Notes: generated by a model not told the origin, from the letters alone. A DNA stretch of 64,000 bases from Candidatus Zixiibacteriota bacterium (GCA_034003725.1 JAVEYB010000001.1:518641-582640), one strand, 5' to 3'. Counted from the stretch's first letter, positions 9,272-18,825 are shown. Made by a program: numbers and translations.

Positions 9272-9997
9272 ATGACGTCGATCGAAGCAATTATCAATCG
9301 GCAGTGTCTTCGCTGGGAACAGCGGCAGACCAAGGTCGCGGATGCGCAAAAGTCTGTGGATGCTCCGCCTCCGATCGTCACGGTATCGCGGCAGACCGGT
9401 TCGCGGGGCTCGTATTTCGCGTCGCGGTTGGCCCAGAAGCTCGGTTACCAACGGATTCACCGGGAGATAATCGACGCAATCTGCGAATCATCGGGCTACC
9501 GCAAACGGATTGTCGAATCGCTCGACGAGAAGTCGCGGTCGGAGCTGGAATTGATGGTCGAGGCGATGGTGACGGGGCAGGCGGTAGACCACCGCGACTA
9601 TATTCGGCACTTGTACCGGGTGATCCTTTCGATGTCGCGGCTCGGAGGCGTGGTGGTGGTGGGTCGGGCGGGGAACTTCATCCTCGGTCCGAAGCGCGGA
9701 TTTCACGTTCGGGTTGTCTGTCCACTGGAACGGCGGATCCGCAATCTCATGGAGTTCCGGAAGGTGGCGCGGGACGAAGCGAAACGGCAGATCGAGGAGT
9801 CTGACCGTTTGCGTCGCGAGTTCGCCCACCGGCATTTCGGCGCTGACAACAACGACCCCAGACACTACGACCTGGTGATAAACGCTGCGTACATCGATGT
9901 CGAGGAGATGGTTGCGACCGCGACGGCAGCGATTCGCGGCAAGACGGACAAGCTCACGCATCCCGACCATGATTGCCTGGGCGCGGACGCCGAATGA
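9272..9997 (+). CDS. Cytidylate kinase-like family protein
   Basis: 241 residues of the cytidylate kinase-like family (P-loop NMP-kinase fold). The phosphate loop has the form SRQTGSRGSYFASRLAQKLG (about 45-64), with Gln-Thr-Gly-Ser-Arg-Gly in place of a classic Walker GxxGxGKS/T. Later blocks include VVVGRAGNFIL and the LID-like VCPLERRIRNLM. True Cmk has a different loop, so the housekeeping enzyme probably lies elsewhere; substrates of this family are mostly unproven. The GTP/CTP specificity cannot be read here. It follows the GT4 gene by 79 bases on the same strand. Confidence 0.82.
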   Translation: MTSIEAIINRQCLRWEQRQTKVADAQKSVDAPPPIVTVSRQTGSRGSYFASRLAQKLGYQRIHREIIDAICESSGYRKRIVESLDEKSRSELELMVEAMVTGQAVDHRDYIRHLYRVILSMSRLGGVVVVGRAGNFILGPKRGFHVRVVCPLERRIRNLMEFRKVARDEAKRQIEESDRLRREFAHRHFGADNNDPRHYDLVINAAYIDVEEMVATATAAIRGKTDKLTHPDHDCLGADAE

Positions 9998-10003
9998 AGC
10001 CGG

Positions 10004-10384
10004 TCAGAACTGACCGGTCCGAAGCATAACCAGCGTGCAGGCCCGAACTACTTCGATCCCGGCAGCCTCGAGTTTGGCTGCCAGCGGCTCGTTTTCCGCG
10101 CCGGGATTGAAGACCACGCGACGGGGACGCAACGCGATAATTCTATCCAGTTCTCCGTCTGAAATCTTTTCTCCAACATACATCGTCAGCGTGTCCACCG
10201 GTTCGCGGATTTCCTCCAGCGACTTCAACGATTTTTCACCATCGACCACGTGCCCGGCCGGATGCACCGGTACCGGCACGAAACCGTGCTCCTTGAGCAT
10301 TCGCACGGCCTTAAACGAATAACGCTCTTCTTTGGGTGACGCGCCGAGAACCGCCACACGTGATCCCGGTGATGCCTTCTTCAT
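10004..10384 (-). CDS. CoA-binding (YccU-type Rossmann) protein
   Basis: A 126-residue stand-alone CoA-binding domain, related to the N-terminal part of succinyl-CoA synthetase alpha. Visible are the dinucleotide-type loop VAVLGASPKEERYSFKAVRM, the segment PVHPAGHVVDGEKSLKSL and the terminal VVRACTLVMLRTGQF, where Cys normally marks the family. The ATG giving MKKASPGSRVAVLGAS was chosen over a far upstream start that would extend across the intergenic gap. The role of such proteins is unknown. Convergent with the cytidylate kinase-like gene, with only 6 bases between the stops. Confidence 0.88.
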   Translation of the reverse strand: MKKASPGSRVAVLGASPKEERYSFKAVRMLKEHGFVPVPVHPAGHVVDGEKSLKSLEEIREPVDTLTMYVGEKISDGELDRIIALRPRRVVFNPGAENEPLAAKLEAAGIEVVRACTLVMLRTGQF

Positions 10385-10457
10385 GGTCGAGTCCTCATAT
10401 CCCTGTTCATTTGTAACGAAACGTGGCCGATGCCCGGACGGTTCCCTGTCCTTTGCG

Positions 10458-11210
10458 CTACACGACAGGCAGAATGCCCCCGGGATCGAATTTAGCCCGG
10501 ATCTTGCGGGAGTACACGGCATCAACATCGTTATTGTTCTCATCAAGTCCGGCGAGAAAGGACTGACGATCGATTGCGTTCTGCACCATAGCGGCATACT
10601 CCGGGCGGGCGGTTTCCGGCATGACGCGAAAGGTCACCGAGACAAGCAGCCCGAGCACACCCCACGAGGGCGAGAATATCTTCACGATATCGTATCCGGC
10701 AACCGACTTGAAGCAAACCGATCCGGGGCGGATAATCTCGCCGGTGGGTGTCACGATTTCGGCCTTGATGACATACTTCTTGATGGGCAGCAGATGCCCG
10801 TGCAAAGTCGCCGTGAGTCCGACCGCGACGGCCCCGCCGACCGATCCGACATACGGCAGGTCGCTGTGCGGCAGATAGAGGTGATTGTCGGCAAGAGCGA
10901 GGTTCAGCTCACGGAGCGGATAGCCGCCGCCGGCGACAGCGTAGAAGTCCTCGGGGGCGACCTGAATCAGTTGATTCAGTCGGTCGGTGCGGACGCCGAG
11001 CATGCCGGTAAACGGCTCGCCGACCGGATCGATATTGTTGCCGAATCCGGTGATAAAGAGGCGAACGCGGTGGGCGCCGGCAAGACGAACGAGCCGGGCG
11101 GCTTCGTCGGCATTCTCCGGATGAAATGTGGGGACGGATTTCTGGTACGTGAGCCGGTCGTCGGGAAACTCCGACGCGATCGCAGACAACATCGCCTTCA
11201 TGGTGGACAT
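10458..11210 (-). CDS. Short FAD-binding oxidoreductase, GlcE-like
   Basis: A PCMH-type FAD-binding domain of 250 residues. PENADEAARLVRLAGAHRV, then GFGNNID, PYVGSVGGAVAVGL and the segment VAGYDIVKIFSPSWGVLGL match the FAD domains of glycolate oxidase GlcE and related enzymes. The C-terminal RAKFDPGGILPVV equals the usual final motif of GlcE, so the protein is complete but shorter than the roughly 350-residue GlcE: most of the region between the FAD domain and the final motif is reduced. No GlcD or GlcF partner is adjacent. The longer upstream frame overlaps the divergent epimerase and was rejected. Confidence 0.78.
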   Translation of the reverse strand: MSTMKAMLSAIASEFPDDRLTYQKSVPTFHPENADEAARLVRLAGAHRVRLFITGFGNNIDPVGEPFTGMLGVRTDRLNQLIQVAPEDFYAVAGGGYPLRELNLALADNHLYLPHSDLPYVGSVGGAVAVGLTATLHGHLLPIKKYVIKAEIVTPTGEIIRPGSVCFKSVAGYDIVKIFSPSWGVLGLLVSVTFRVMPETARPEYAAMVQNAIDRQSFLAGLDENNNDVDAVYSRKIRAKFDPGGILPVV

Positions 11211-11327
11211 GCCCAAAGATACCGTCCGCACGAGAGAAGTCAATGCCCGCGCGAGCTGCTGGTTTGCCGGCAAAGCAGGGGAATTTAGTTGATACGGGCA
11301 AAACCGCGTCCTATCAATAGCACGGGT

Positions 11328-12347
11328 ATGACGACAGAACTGCCAGAGTCCGGTCGAGGAAAGGTGCTTGTCACCGGCGCGGCCGGGTATATCGGTTCGG
11401 TGCTGGTCGGGCAACTGCTGAGCGCCGGATACGCCGTGCGCGGGTTGGACAACCTGATGTTCGGCGGCCAGGGGCTGCTTGGCTGGCTGCACCGACCGGG
11501 ATTCGAATTCGTCGAGGGCGATATTCGCCACCCGGCAACGGTCAAAAGCGCCCTGTCGGGAGTCGACTCGGTCGTCCATCTGGCGGCTATTGTCGGCGAC
11601 CCGGCGTGCCGGGCGGAGCCGGCACTGGCCAGTGCGGTCAATGGCGACGGCGCGCGGCTGGTCGCAGAACGTGCCATGGAGGCGGGCGTACGCCGATTCG
11701 TATTCGCCTCCACGTGCAGCAACTACGGGAAGATGCCTGACCCGACAGGGTACGTCGATGAATCCACGCCGCTCAATCCCGTTTCCCTGTATGCAGAACT
11801 AAAGGTGGCGTTTGAGGATTTCCTGTTCGGATTACGGCAGACGCACATGGGGACGGTGTGTCTTCGATTTGCGACCGTCTACGGCCTCTCCCCCCGTCCC
11901 CGCTTTGACCTGACGGTCAACGAGTTTACGCGCGAGCTGACGCTCGGCCGGAAGCTGGAGATATACGGGGAGAAGTTCTGGCGGCCATATTGCCATGTGG
12001 TGGATTTGGCGCGCGCGTGCGTGATCGCAGTCGAAGCGCCGTCGGCCACGGTATCGCACCAGGCATTTAATGTCGGTGATACACGCGAAAACTACCAGAA
12101 AAAGGGCCTCGCGGAGTTGATTACCGCCCAACTCCCGGAGGCGGCCGGACTGGTCAGCTACGTCACACGGAACGAGGACCCGAGGGATTACCGGGTGCGT
12201 TTCGGCAAAATCCGTGAGGCGCTGGGATTCGAGATCACGCGTCGCGTACCCGACGGCATACATGAGATAATCGAGGCGATCCGATCCGGGCTGATTGCGG
12301 ACCCCGACGATCGCCGATACACCAACCAGCGGACGGTCGAGCGGTAG
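11328..12347 (+). CDS. NAD-dependent epimerase/dehydratase (nucleotide-sugar SDR)
   Basis: An extended short-chain dehydrogenase acting on a nucleotide sugar. The NAD loop is VLVTGAAGYIGSVLV (GxxGxxG, residues 17-23). The catalytic Ser/Thr-Tyr-Lys set sits in FASTCSNYGK and YAELK (YxxxK near residue 155). The ATG giving MTTELPESGRGKVLVTG is chosen; an earlier TTG would add only 13 residues. Substrate cannot be fixed from sequence; galactose, rhamnose or heptose type enzymes are possible. The next gene, a nucleotidyltransferase, starts 28 bases later, so the two likely form a small sugar-nucleotide operon. Confidence 0.9.
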   Translation: MTTELPESGRGKVLVTGAAGYIGSVLVGQLLSAGYAVRGLDNLMFGGQGLLGWLHRPGFEFVEGDIRHPATVKSALSGVDSVVHLAAIVGDPACRAEPALASAVNGDGARLVAERAMEAGVRRFVFASTCSNYGKMPDPTGYVDESTPLNPVSLYAELKVAFEDFLFGLRQTHMGTVCLRFATVYGLSPRPRFDLTVNEFTRELTLGRKLEIYGEKFWRPYCHVVDLARACVIAVEAPSATVSHQAFNVGDTRENYQKKGLAELITAQLPEAAGLVSYVTRNEDPRDYRVRFGKIREALGFEITRRVPDGIHEIIEAIRSGLIADPDDRRYTNQRTVER

Positions 12348-12375
12348 GCCGGCCGTTTACAAAGGAGTGCCTCGC

Positions 12376-13080
12376 ATGGTGGCAGTCATCCTGGCCGGCG
12401 GTCAGGGAACGCGTCTGCAGCCGTACACGGCTGTGCTGCCGAAACCCCTCGTACCGATCGGCGAACAACCGATTATCGAGATACTGCTGCGACACCTGCA
12501 CAAGTGCGGCGTGCGGCGGGTGGTGATTGCGGTCAATCACCTCGCCCACCTGATCACGGCCGTCCTCGGCGACGGCAGTCGGTTTGGGCTCGACATCGAG
12601 TACTCGCTGGAAGATACACCGCTGTCGACCGTGGGACCGCTTCGCCTGATAGCCGACCTCCCCGAGAATTTCATCGTCGTCAACGGTGACGTGCTGACCG
12701 ATATCGACATCAACGCGCTGTACAAGCGGCATTGCGAGCGCCGAGCAACGGTGACGGTCGCGGCGGCTCGAAGAGCGGAGAAGATCGATTTCGGCGTACT
12801 CGAACTGGACAAAGACAATCGAGTGGTCGGATTCAGTGAGAAACCGTCGTTCGAGTTCGTCGTGTCGATGGGCGTTTACGTGTTTTCCCGGAGGGTGCTC
12901 GAGCTGGTTCCGCGCGACGGGCAGTACGGATTCGACATGCTCATGCATGACCTGCTGAAGCGCGGTGAACGGGTGGAAAGCTTTGTATACGACGGCTACT
13001 GGCTGGATATCGGCCGGCTGGCTGATTTCGAACAGGCCCAGCATGATATCGACCATTTGAAACGGCTCGGTCTGTCATAG
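12376..13080 (+). CDS. NDP-sugar nucleotidyltransferase (GT-A-like)
   Basis: A sugar-1-phosphate nucleotidyltransferase of 234 residues. The start MVAVILAGGQGTRLQPYT carries the GG-x-GTRL nucleotide loop immediately, with PKPLVPIGEQPIIE following. The metal-binding region is FIVVNGDVLTDIDI, and EKPSFEFVVSMGVYVFS is the sugar-binding block. A clear AAAGGAG lies ten bases before the ATG, which removes the longer frame that overlaps the epimerase. Likely partner of that epimerase. Guanylyl- or thymidylyl-type specificity is undecided. A bidirectional terminator follows. Confidence 0.92.
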   Translation: MVAVILAGGQGTRLQPYTAVLPKPLVPIGEQPIIEILLRHLHKCGVRRVVIAVNHLAHLITAVLGDGSRFGLDIEYSLEDTPLSTVGPLRLIADLPENFIVVNGDVLTDIDINALYKRHCERRATVTVAAARRAEKIDFGVLELDKDNRVVGFSEKPSFEFVVSMGVYVFSRRVLELVPRDGQYGFDMLMHDLLKRGERVESFVYDGYWLDIGRLADFEQAQHDIDHLKRLGLS

Positions 13081-13103
13081 CGATAAACGGTGATTCAACG
13101 AGG

Positions 13104-13127
13104 AAGGCCGGCTCACCAGCCGGCCTT
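13104..13127. terminator. Bidirectional terminator between convergent genes
   Basis: A perfect 10-bp stem (AAGGCCGGCT / AGCCGGCCTT) with a CACC loop and short T-rich tails on both sides separates the nucleotidyltransferase (+) from the TPR lipoprotein (-). Confidence 0.85.
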
Positions 13128-13161
13128 CTTCTATAATGATGGTGGGCGAACGTACCGGAAG

Positions 13162-15354
13162 TCAGGACAACTCGCTCAGCGCGTTCCGGGCCCGTGTCAG
13201 GTCTTCACCCTGCAAGCCCATCTCAATTGCTTCTTCCAGATGCTCCCGGGCGCCGTCCTCTTTGAGCAGGTACTCGGCATAGCCGAGGTAGTACAGCACG
13301 GCGGGAGAATACGGGAAGGAGTTACGGGCGCGGATCGCCTCGCCTTTGGCCAAATCCGGCCGTCCGTTCAGCATGTAGACATAACACAGGTTGAGCCATC
13401 CTTCGAGGATGTCCACACCGGCAAAGACGCCCCGTCGGGCGAGGTTCTCCCCTTCCGGTTTGTTTCGTCCGCTCTCGGACAGGGCGGGGGCGTAGAAGCG
13501 CAGCAGGGTGCGATTGTCAGGATCGGTGTTGTACACGTCCTCGAAAATGGCGAAGGCGTCTTCCGCTCTGCCGAGTTTGTACAGCGACCAGGCGCGGTTG
13601 GAACGGACAGAGCTGTTGTTCGGGTCACGTTCGAGCGCCCGGTCCGCCAGCGTCAGGGCGCCTTCGTAGTCGCCGATCCGGTTGTATGTCTCCGCCGCAA
13701 GGGCGAGCGCATCGACGTTGTCGCCGTGAATCTCCAGGAGGGCATCGGCAATTCGTTTGGCATCGGCCGTGCGGTACACCCGCAGCAGCCAACGCACCAT
13801 CTCTTCGGAGAGTCGTGAATCGCCTGAGACCGGCCGGAAGGTTTCCAGGAAGAGTGCGACGCCTTCATCGGCTCGCTTGTTCTTCACGAGTGAGACGGCG
13901 CGGCGCACACCGAGATCCGGGTACAGTTCGGCGAATTGGGGGTAACGTTCGAAGACCCCCAGCGCATCCTGGAATCGGCGTTGCCGGTCATACATCCGCC
14001 AGTAACCGTCGAATGCAGGGCGGTAGTACGGATTGAGCGACAGCGCCTCGTCGTATAACTGGGCGGCACTGGTCAGATCCTGTACGGCCGAGTCCGCACA
14101 CACATCGGCCAAATCGGTACGATAACGGAAGTCCCGTGGTTTGATCTGGCGCAGCGAGTCGAGCATCTGGCGGTACAGCTCCGGCTGCCGGGTGACGTTC
14201 ACGAGGAAGAGTTCCGTCAACGCGTAGTTCACGTCGGAAAACCGCCTGTCGTGAAGATCGCGGAGCAGGCGGAGAGCGCCGACCGGGTCGTAGCCGGTCG
14301 ATCGGAACAGCGCCAGGTAGTAGCCATAGAAGTCACGGAAGGCGGGCTCGAAATTTCCACGCCGCATGATGTTTGAGATCGCGTTGAGATCGCCGTCGAC
14401 CATCGTGAAATTCGAGACCCGGCGATGGGCCCACGCATCGTACATCAGCGGTGAGAGCGCGGGGATCTGCATCCGCGCCAGCAAGCCGGATACGGTGAGC
14501 CCGCGGAAGTCCTGATCGGTGGCCCAGCTATAGTAGAGGTCCATGACGGTAGACAGTGTGGTGACGCCGCCGATCGCTTCGACGCTGTCGATGAGGCGCC
14601 GGGCTTCGCTGACATATCCGACGCGAAGCGCCCTGAAGAAGTGTTCGGCCATCTCGTCGAAACCGCTTTCGTTCGAGGTCAGGGACCGACCGGAGAACAG
14701 CATGGCGGAATCGAAAGCGGCGCGCTCTTCGAAATAATCGGCGGCCATGCGATTGAAAATCGATGAGGAGACGTTGGCCTGAAGGGCGCGGTCGGCACAG
14801 GCGAGAGCGGAATCCCGGTCACCCTGCATGTACAACGCACGGGCATCGAGGATGGATGCGACTGCTTCGGGCTGGCCGGCGGCGACCGCCGCCCGCACCA
14901 TGCGCCGACCGGACTCGTATTGCTCCATTTCGAGGCACAAACGGGCCGCCTCCGCCTGGACGTCGCTGCCGGCGCTGTCGATCGAGCCGGCGATAGCGGC
15001 GCGACGGAGGGCGTGCTCGAAGAGTCCGAGGCGGCGGTAGACGCGCATGGAGCCCAGGGCCCCCGCGAGTGACATGGGGTTGCGTTCGGATATTCTGGTC
15101 CAGAAATTCAGCGCATCCCAGTGGAAGAACTGCCGCTCCTGGGTCAGCGAAATACCGATCGGTCCGAGAAAACTGGTGGTGTCAGTCCACAGTACTTCCC
15201 GGAAGGTCGTGTCGGCTTCGGTATACCGGTACGTGTCAAGCAGTGACAGTCCCTCCTGAAACAACTTATCGCGTTTCTGTTCCGGGGTTTTGGCACAGCC
15301 CAACACCACGAGCAAGGCGATGAGCGTCGTGAGGGCAGCAGTACGTACATTCAT
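13162..15354 (-). CDS. Large TPR lipoprotein
   Basis: A 730-residue lipoprotein of unknown function. The start MNVRTAALTTLIALLVVLGC ends in a lipobox (VLGC), giving an acylated cysteine and predicting periplasmic attachment. An ATG with ACGGAGACAGG upstream supports it; the longer frame crosses the promoter region of lptB. Many degenerate and several clear TPR units follow, the best near the C-terminus (YEGALTLADRALERDPNNSS and GRAEDAFAIFEDVYNTDPDN). It is divergent from lptB across a 175-base gap. A role in envelope assembly is a guess from this position. Confidence 0.83.
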   Translation of the reverse strand: MNVRTAALTTLIALLVVLGCAKTPEQKRDKLFQEGLSLLDTYRYTEADTTFREVLWTDTTSFLGPIGISLTQERQFFHWDALNFWTRISERNPMSLAGALGSMRVYRRLGLFEHALRRAAIAGSIDSAGSDVQAEAARLCLEMEQYESGRRMVRAAVAAGQPEAVASILDARALYMQGDRDSALACADRALQANVSSSIFNRMAADYFEERAAFDSAMLFSGRSLTSNESGFDEMAEHFFRALRVGYVSEARRLIDSVEAIGGVTTLSTVMDLYYSWATDQDFRGLTVSGLLARMQIPALSPLMYDAWAHRRVSNFTMVDGDLNAISNIMRRGNFEPAFRDFYGYYLALFRSTGYDPVGALRLLRDLHDRRFSDVNYALTELFLVNVTRQPELYRQMLDSLRQIKPRDFRYRTDLADVCADSAVQDLTSAAQLYDEALSLNPYYRPAFDGYWRMYDRQRRFQDALGVFERYPQFAELYPDLGVRRAVSLVKNKRADEGVALFLETFRPVSGDSRLSEEMVRWLLRVYRTADAKRIADALLEIHGDNVDALALAAETYNRIGDYEGALTLADRALERDPNNSSVRSNRAWSLYKLGRAEDAFAIFEDVYNTDPDNRTLLRFYAPALSESGRNKPEGENLARRGVFAGVDILEGWLNLCYVYMLNGRPDLAKGEAIRARNSFPYSPAVLYYLGYAEYLLKEDGAREHLEEAIEMGLQGEDLTRARNALSELS

Positions 15355-15529
15355 AAGAATCCTGTCTCCGTGTGAATCAGGGTGCGGCCGATTAGCTGTA
15401 TAATGTATAGTTGTACATCGGATTACGCCAGAGTTTCCGCAGGCGGATGGATCGATAGCAAAAATGGTGCGTATCAAAGGAAAAAATAATTGAAGATGCC
15501 TTTGAGTGGGCGTATATTTTTTGAGGACT

Positions 15530-16255
15530 ATGGCCGTACTTGAATCCAAAAACCTTGTGAAGTATTACCGGAAGCGACCGGTGGTCAACGACGTGTCGAT
15601 CCAGGTGCACCCCGGAGAGGTCGTGGGGCTACTTGGACCCAATGGAGCCGGCAAAACGACCACGTTTTATATGATTATCGGGTTTATCCGGCCGGACAAG
15701 GGAAAGGTGTTTCTGGGCGATCGTAACATCTCGCGGTACCCGATGTATCGCAGGGCCGGGCTCGGCATCGGCTACCTCGCTCAGGAGCCGTCGGTTTTTC
15801 GGAAGCTCTCGGTGGAAGACAACATCATGGCGATACTCCAGTTTCGCGGGTTGAAACGTGCGGAGCGCAAGCGGCGTCTGGAGTCGTTACTGGCCGAACT
15901 GGACATAACGCACCTTCGGAAAAACAAGGCGTTTACGCTTTCGGGAGGCGAGCGGCGACGGGTGGAGATAACCCGTGCCCTGGTCAATGAGCCGAGTTTT
16001 ATCCTGCTGGACGAGCCGTTTGCGGGGATTGACCCGATCGCCGTGGAAGATATTCAGAAGATAATCGGCCGACTGGTGGAGCGTGGGCTGGGCGTGCTGA
16101 TCACGGACCACAATGTCCGTGAAACCCTGTCCATATGCAACCGGGCCTATATCATGTGCGACGGAAAGATTCTGAAGTCGGGGACGGCGGAGTTTTTGGC
16201 CAACGATCCCGAGGCCCGGAAGATATACCTGGGAGAGAAGTTCCGGTTGAACTAA
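15530..16255 (+). CDS. lptB: LPS export ABC transporter ATP-binding protein LptB
   Basis: The ATPase that drives lipopolysaccharide extraction from the inner membrane by LptFG. Length (241) is typical. Walker A is GPNGAGKT (36-43), the signature is [15 protein letters not shown], Walker B is [13 protein letters not shown], and the H loop lies in [12 protein letters not shown]. The segment [17 protein letters not shown] is characteristic of LptB and separates it from LivF/LivG. GAGGACT precedes the ATG. rpoN lies downstream, the classic lptB-rpoN-hpf order. lptA and lptC, often just upstream, are replaced here by the divergent TPR lipoprotein. Confidence 0.96.
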   Translation: MAVLESKNLVKYYRKRPVVNDVSIQVHPGEVVGLLGPNGAGKTTTFYMIIGFIRPDKGKVFLGDRNISRYPMYRRAGLGIGYLAQEPSVFRKLSVEDNIMAILQFRGLKRAERKRRLESLLAELDITHLRKNKAFTLSGGERRRVEITRALVNEPSFILLDEPFAGIDPIAVEDIQKIIGRLVERGLGVLITDHNVRETLSICNRAYIMCDGKILKSGTAEFLANDPEARKIYLGEKFRLN

Positions 16256-16392
16256 CAGCCGGGACGCGCGCTGTAGAATAAATGAACTTCGTGCCGTCGG
16301 ATTCTAAACGGCCCGAATGTCGTCGCCGATACTGTCTCTAAGGACAGCAGACTTCACCTCGTACGCGTCACGTTCGGACAGATGAGACGACC

Positions 16393-17796
16393 ATGAAACT
16401 CGGACTGCAACTCAGACAGAAGCTGACGCTGGCGCCGCAGCTGATTCAGTCGCTGAAAATGCTGCAAATGCCGCTTTTGAAGCTCGAGCAGACGCTCCGC
16501 CACGAACTCGCGATCAATCCCCTCCTCGAAGAAGTCGAAGAGCCCGAACTCGAACAGGAACAGGAACTCACGGACAGCGAGTTCGAACTGGCCGAAGAAC
16601 CCAAGAAAGAAGAGTCGGTGGACTGGGATGATTACCTGTTCGACGACGACGAAGGGTACAAAGTGCGGGAACAGCGGGAATTCCCTGAAGACACTTTCGA
16701 GGGGGGCGCCGCCGCGCAGAATGAAAACCTCTACGATCACCTGAACGAACAGCTATCGTTTTTGAAGCTCTCCGAAGAAGAGCAGTTGATCGGCGAATAC
16801 ATTATCGGCAATATAGCGCCCGACGGCTATCTGACGCTGTCGGTGGCGGAGATGGCGGCCGAGCTGCAGATCGAGGAAGCGAAGATTCAGAAGGTGCTGG
16901 CCATGATCCAGCAATTCGATCCCACCGGGGTCGGCGCCCGGGATCTTCGCGAGTCGCTCCTGCTTCAGTTGAAAGAGCGCGGTCAGGAAGGTACGCTGGC
17001 GTACCGGATTGTCGACGAGCACATCAACGATTTGGAGCGCAAATCGACTCTTCAGATCGCCAAGATGATGGGGGTGCCGTTCGAGCGGGCGCAAAAGGCG
17101 ATGGAGACGATCAAAACTCTGAACCCGACACCGACTCACGGACGGTTCGATTCGGCGGCGGTGCCGGTCGTCCCCGACCTCGTCGTCGAGCGTGTGGGCG
17201 ACGATTTCGAGGTGTTTCATAACGACCGCAACGTCCCGCGACTTCGCATCAACTCCGGCTACAAGAACCTGATCAAGCGGGGCAGCGAGAGCTCGAAGGA
17301 CACCAAGGAGTATATCCGGCAGAAGCTGGAGCAGGCGCGGTGGCTGCTGAATTCGATCAACCAGCGACGCAGCACGATGATCCGGGTGATGGAGGCGATC
17401 GTCGAGGAGCAGCGGGAGTTTTTCGAGAAAGGCGCGGCCTTCCTCAAACCGCTGATCATGGAAGATATCGCGCAGAAGGTCGAAATGAACGTGGCCACGG
17501 TCAGCCGCGTGTCCAACGGCAAGTACGTGCAGACGCCGCTGGGCGTCTACGAGATCAAGTACTTCTTCAATTCCGGAATCGCTCGGGAGGACGGCGAGGA
17601 CGTTTCCAAGCGGCGGGTCAAGCAACGGATCGAGGAAATCATCCGTGCCGAGGAGCCGGAAAAGCCGCTGTCGGACCAGGAGATATTCCGTCGGCTGAAC
17701 GACGAGGGAATTAAACTTGCCCGTCGCACGGTGACGAAGTATCGTGAGGAGTTGAAGATCAAGCCGGCCCGGTTCCGCAAGCGCGTGGTCGAGTGA
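16393..17796 (+). CDS. rpoN: RNA polymerase sigma-54 factor
   Basis: Sigma-54, which directs polymerase to -24/-12 promoters and needs AAA+ activators. The 467 residues hold region I (LRQKLTLAPQLIQSLKMLQM, Gln/Leu-rich, 7-26), a strongly acidic region II (about 55-110), a core-binding domain, a helix-turn-helix near MEDIAQKVEMNVATVSRVSN, and the RpoN box ARRTVTKYRE near the C-terminus. All diagnostic parts are present, so it is probably active. No sigma-54 activator lies in this window. A 137-base gap from lptB suggests a separate promoter is possible. Confidence 0.98.
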   Translation: MKLGLQLRQKLTLAPQLIQSLKMLQMPLLKLEQTLRHELAINPLLEEVEEPELEQEQELTDSEFELAEEPKKEESVDWDDYLFDDDEGYKVREQREFPEDTFEGGAAAQNENLYDHLNEQLSFLKLSEEEQLIGEYIIGNIAPDGYLTLSVAEMAAELQIEEAKIQKVLAMIQQFDPTGVGARDLRESLLLQLKERGQEGTLAYRIVDEHINDLERKSTLQIAKMMGVPFERAQKAMETIKTLNPTPTHGRFDSAAVPVVPDLVVERVGDDFEVFHNDRNVPRLRINSGYKNLIKRGSESSKDTKEYIRQKLEQARWLLNSINQRRSTMIRVMEAIVEEQREFFEKGAAFLKPLIMEDIAQKVEMNVATVSRVSNGKYVQTPLGVYEIKYFFNSGIAREDGEDVSKRRVKQRIEEIIRAEEPEKPLSDQEIFRRLNDEGIKLARRTVTKYREELKIKPARFRKRVVE

Positions 17797-17859
17797 GGCG
17801 GTCGGGCGGTGATACCCGGCACGATGTGAGCATCGACGTCCCGATACATAAACGGCGCC

Positions 17860-18825
17860 GTGGACAGAAATCTCGCCTTAGAACTCATACGGGCAACCGA
17901 AGCGGCGGCGCTCGCAGCCGCGTGGTGGATGGGCAAGGGTAACGCTTCGGCCGCCGACGCAGCGGCAATCGCCGCGATGCACAGGGCGCTCAATTCCATA
18001 CAATTTGACGGCACGGTCGTGATCGGCGAGGGGGACCGGGGCACGGCGGCACTCTTGTTCACCGGGGAATCGGTGGGGAAAACAAAGCCGGCGTCGTCGG
18101 AGCCGGTGGATTTAGCCCTCGATGCATTGGAATCGACACAGTCGGTCGCCTTTGGCAGGACGAATTCTCTGTCTATTTCTGTCGCCGCTGAAAAAGGCGG
18201 GTTTTTTTTGCCGCCGACGTTGTATATGGATAAAATAGCGGTCGGTCGTGCGGCAGCGGATGCGATCGACCTGCATGTCCCGATAGAGGAAAACTTGCGG
18301 CGGGTGGCGCATGCCAAGGGGTATTCGGTCACGGACCTGACGGTAGTGATCCTTGACAGACAACGCCACCGGGACTTAATTGAAGTAGTGAGACGAACAG
18401 GAGCCCGGATCCATCTCATACCCGACGGCGACATCGCCGCCTCGATTGCGGCGGCGACCGAGGGTACGGGAATTGATGTGGTGGTGGGCACCGGCGGTGC
18501 GCTCGCCGGCGTGTTGACAGCCGGCGCGCTTCGGTGCATGGGTGGCCAGTTGCTGGCACGCCTGGCGCCGACCAGCGACGAGGAGACCGAGTCGATCCGG
18601 CGCGCCGGAATAACGGATGTCTCGCGGGTTTTCACCGCCAGTGACCTTGTCGGGGGCGCCAATATCATGTTCGCGGCGACCGGTGTAACCGACGGCGACC
18701 TGCTGAACGGCGTGCGTTATCGCGCCGACGGCGCCACCACGCACTCGTTGGTCATGCGCTCGCGCAGCGGCACGCGTCGGATGATTATCACCGAGCATTT
18801 CTTTGATGAACAGCCGGAGTATTAA
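17860..18825 (+). CDS. Divergent class II fructose-1,6-bisphosphatase (GlpX) homologue
   Basis: A GlpX-fold phosphatase of 321 residues, starting at a GTG that gives MDRNLALELIRATEAAALAA, the standard GlpX N-terminus. The phosphate-binding arginines (ILDRQRHRDL) and PDGDIAAS block are kept. Several positions that bind metal or act in catalysis differ: the usual GEGERDEAPM is GEGDRGTAAL, DPxEGT is DALEST, and GGAPEGV is GGALAGV, so the final glutamate is lost. Residue roles are from memory of E. coli GlpX. It may be inactive, altered in substrate, or a regulatory paralogue. It sits unusually between rpoN and hpf. Confidence 0.85.
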   Translation: MDRNLALELIRATEAAALAAAWWMGKGNASAADAAAIAAMHRALNSIQFDGTVVIGEGDRGTAALLFTGESVGKTKPASSEPVDLALDALESTQSVAFGRTNSLSISVAAEKGGFFLPPTLYMDKIAVGRAAADAIDLHVPIEENLRRVAHAKGYSVTDLTVVILDRQRHRDLIEVVRRTGARIHLIPDGDIAASIAAATEGTGIDVVVGTGGALAGVLTAGALRCMGGQLLARLAPTSDEETESIRRAGITDVSRVFTASDLVGGANIMFAATGVTDGDLLNGVRYRADGATTHSLVMRSRSGTRRMIITEHFFDEQPEY

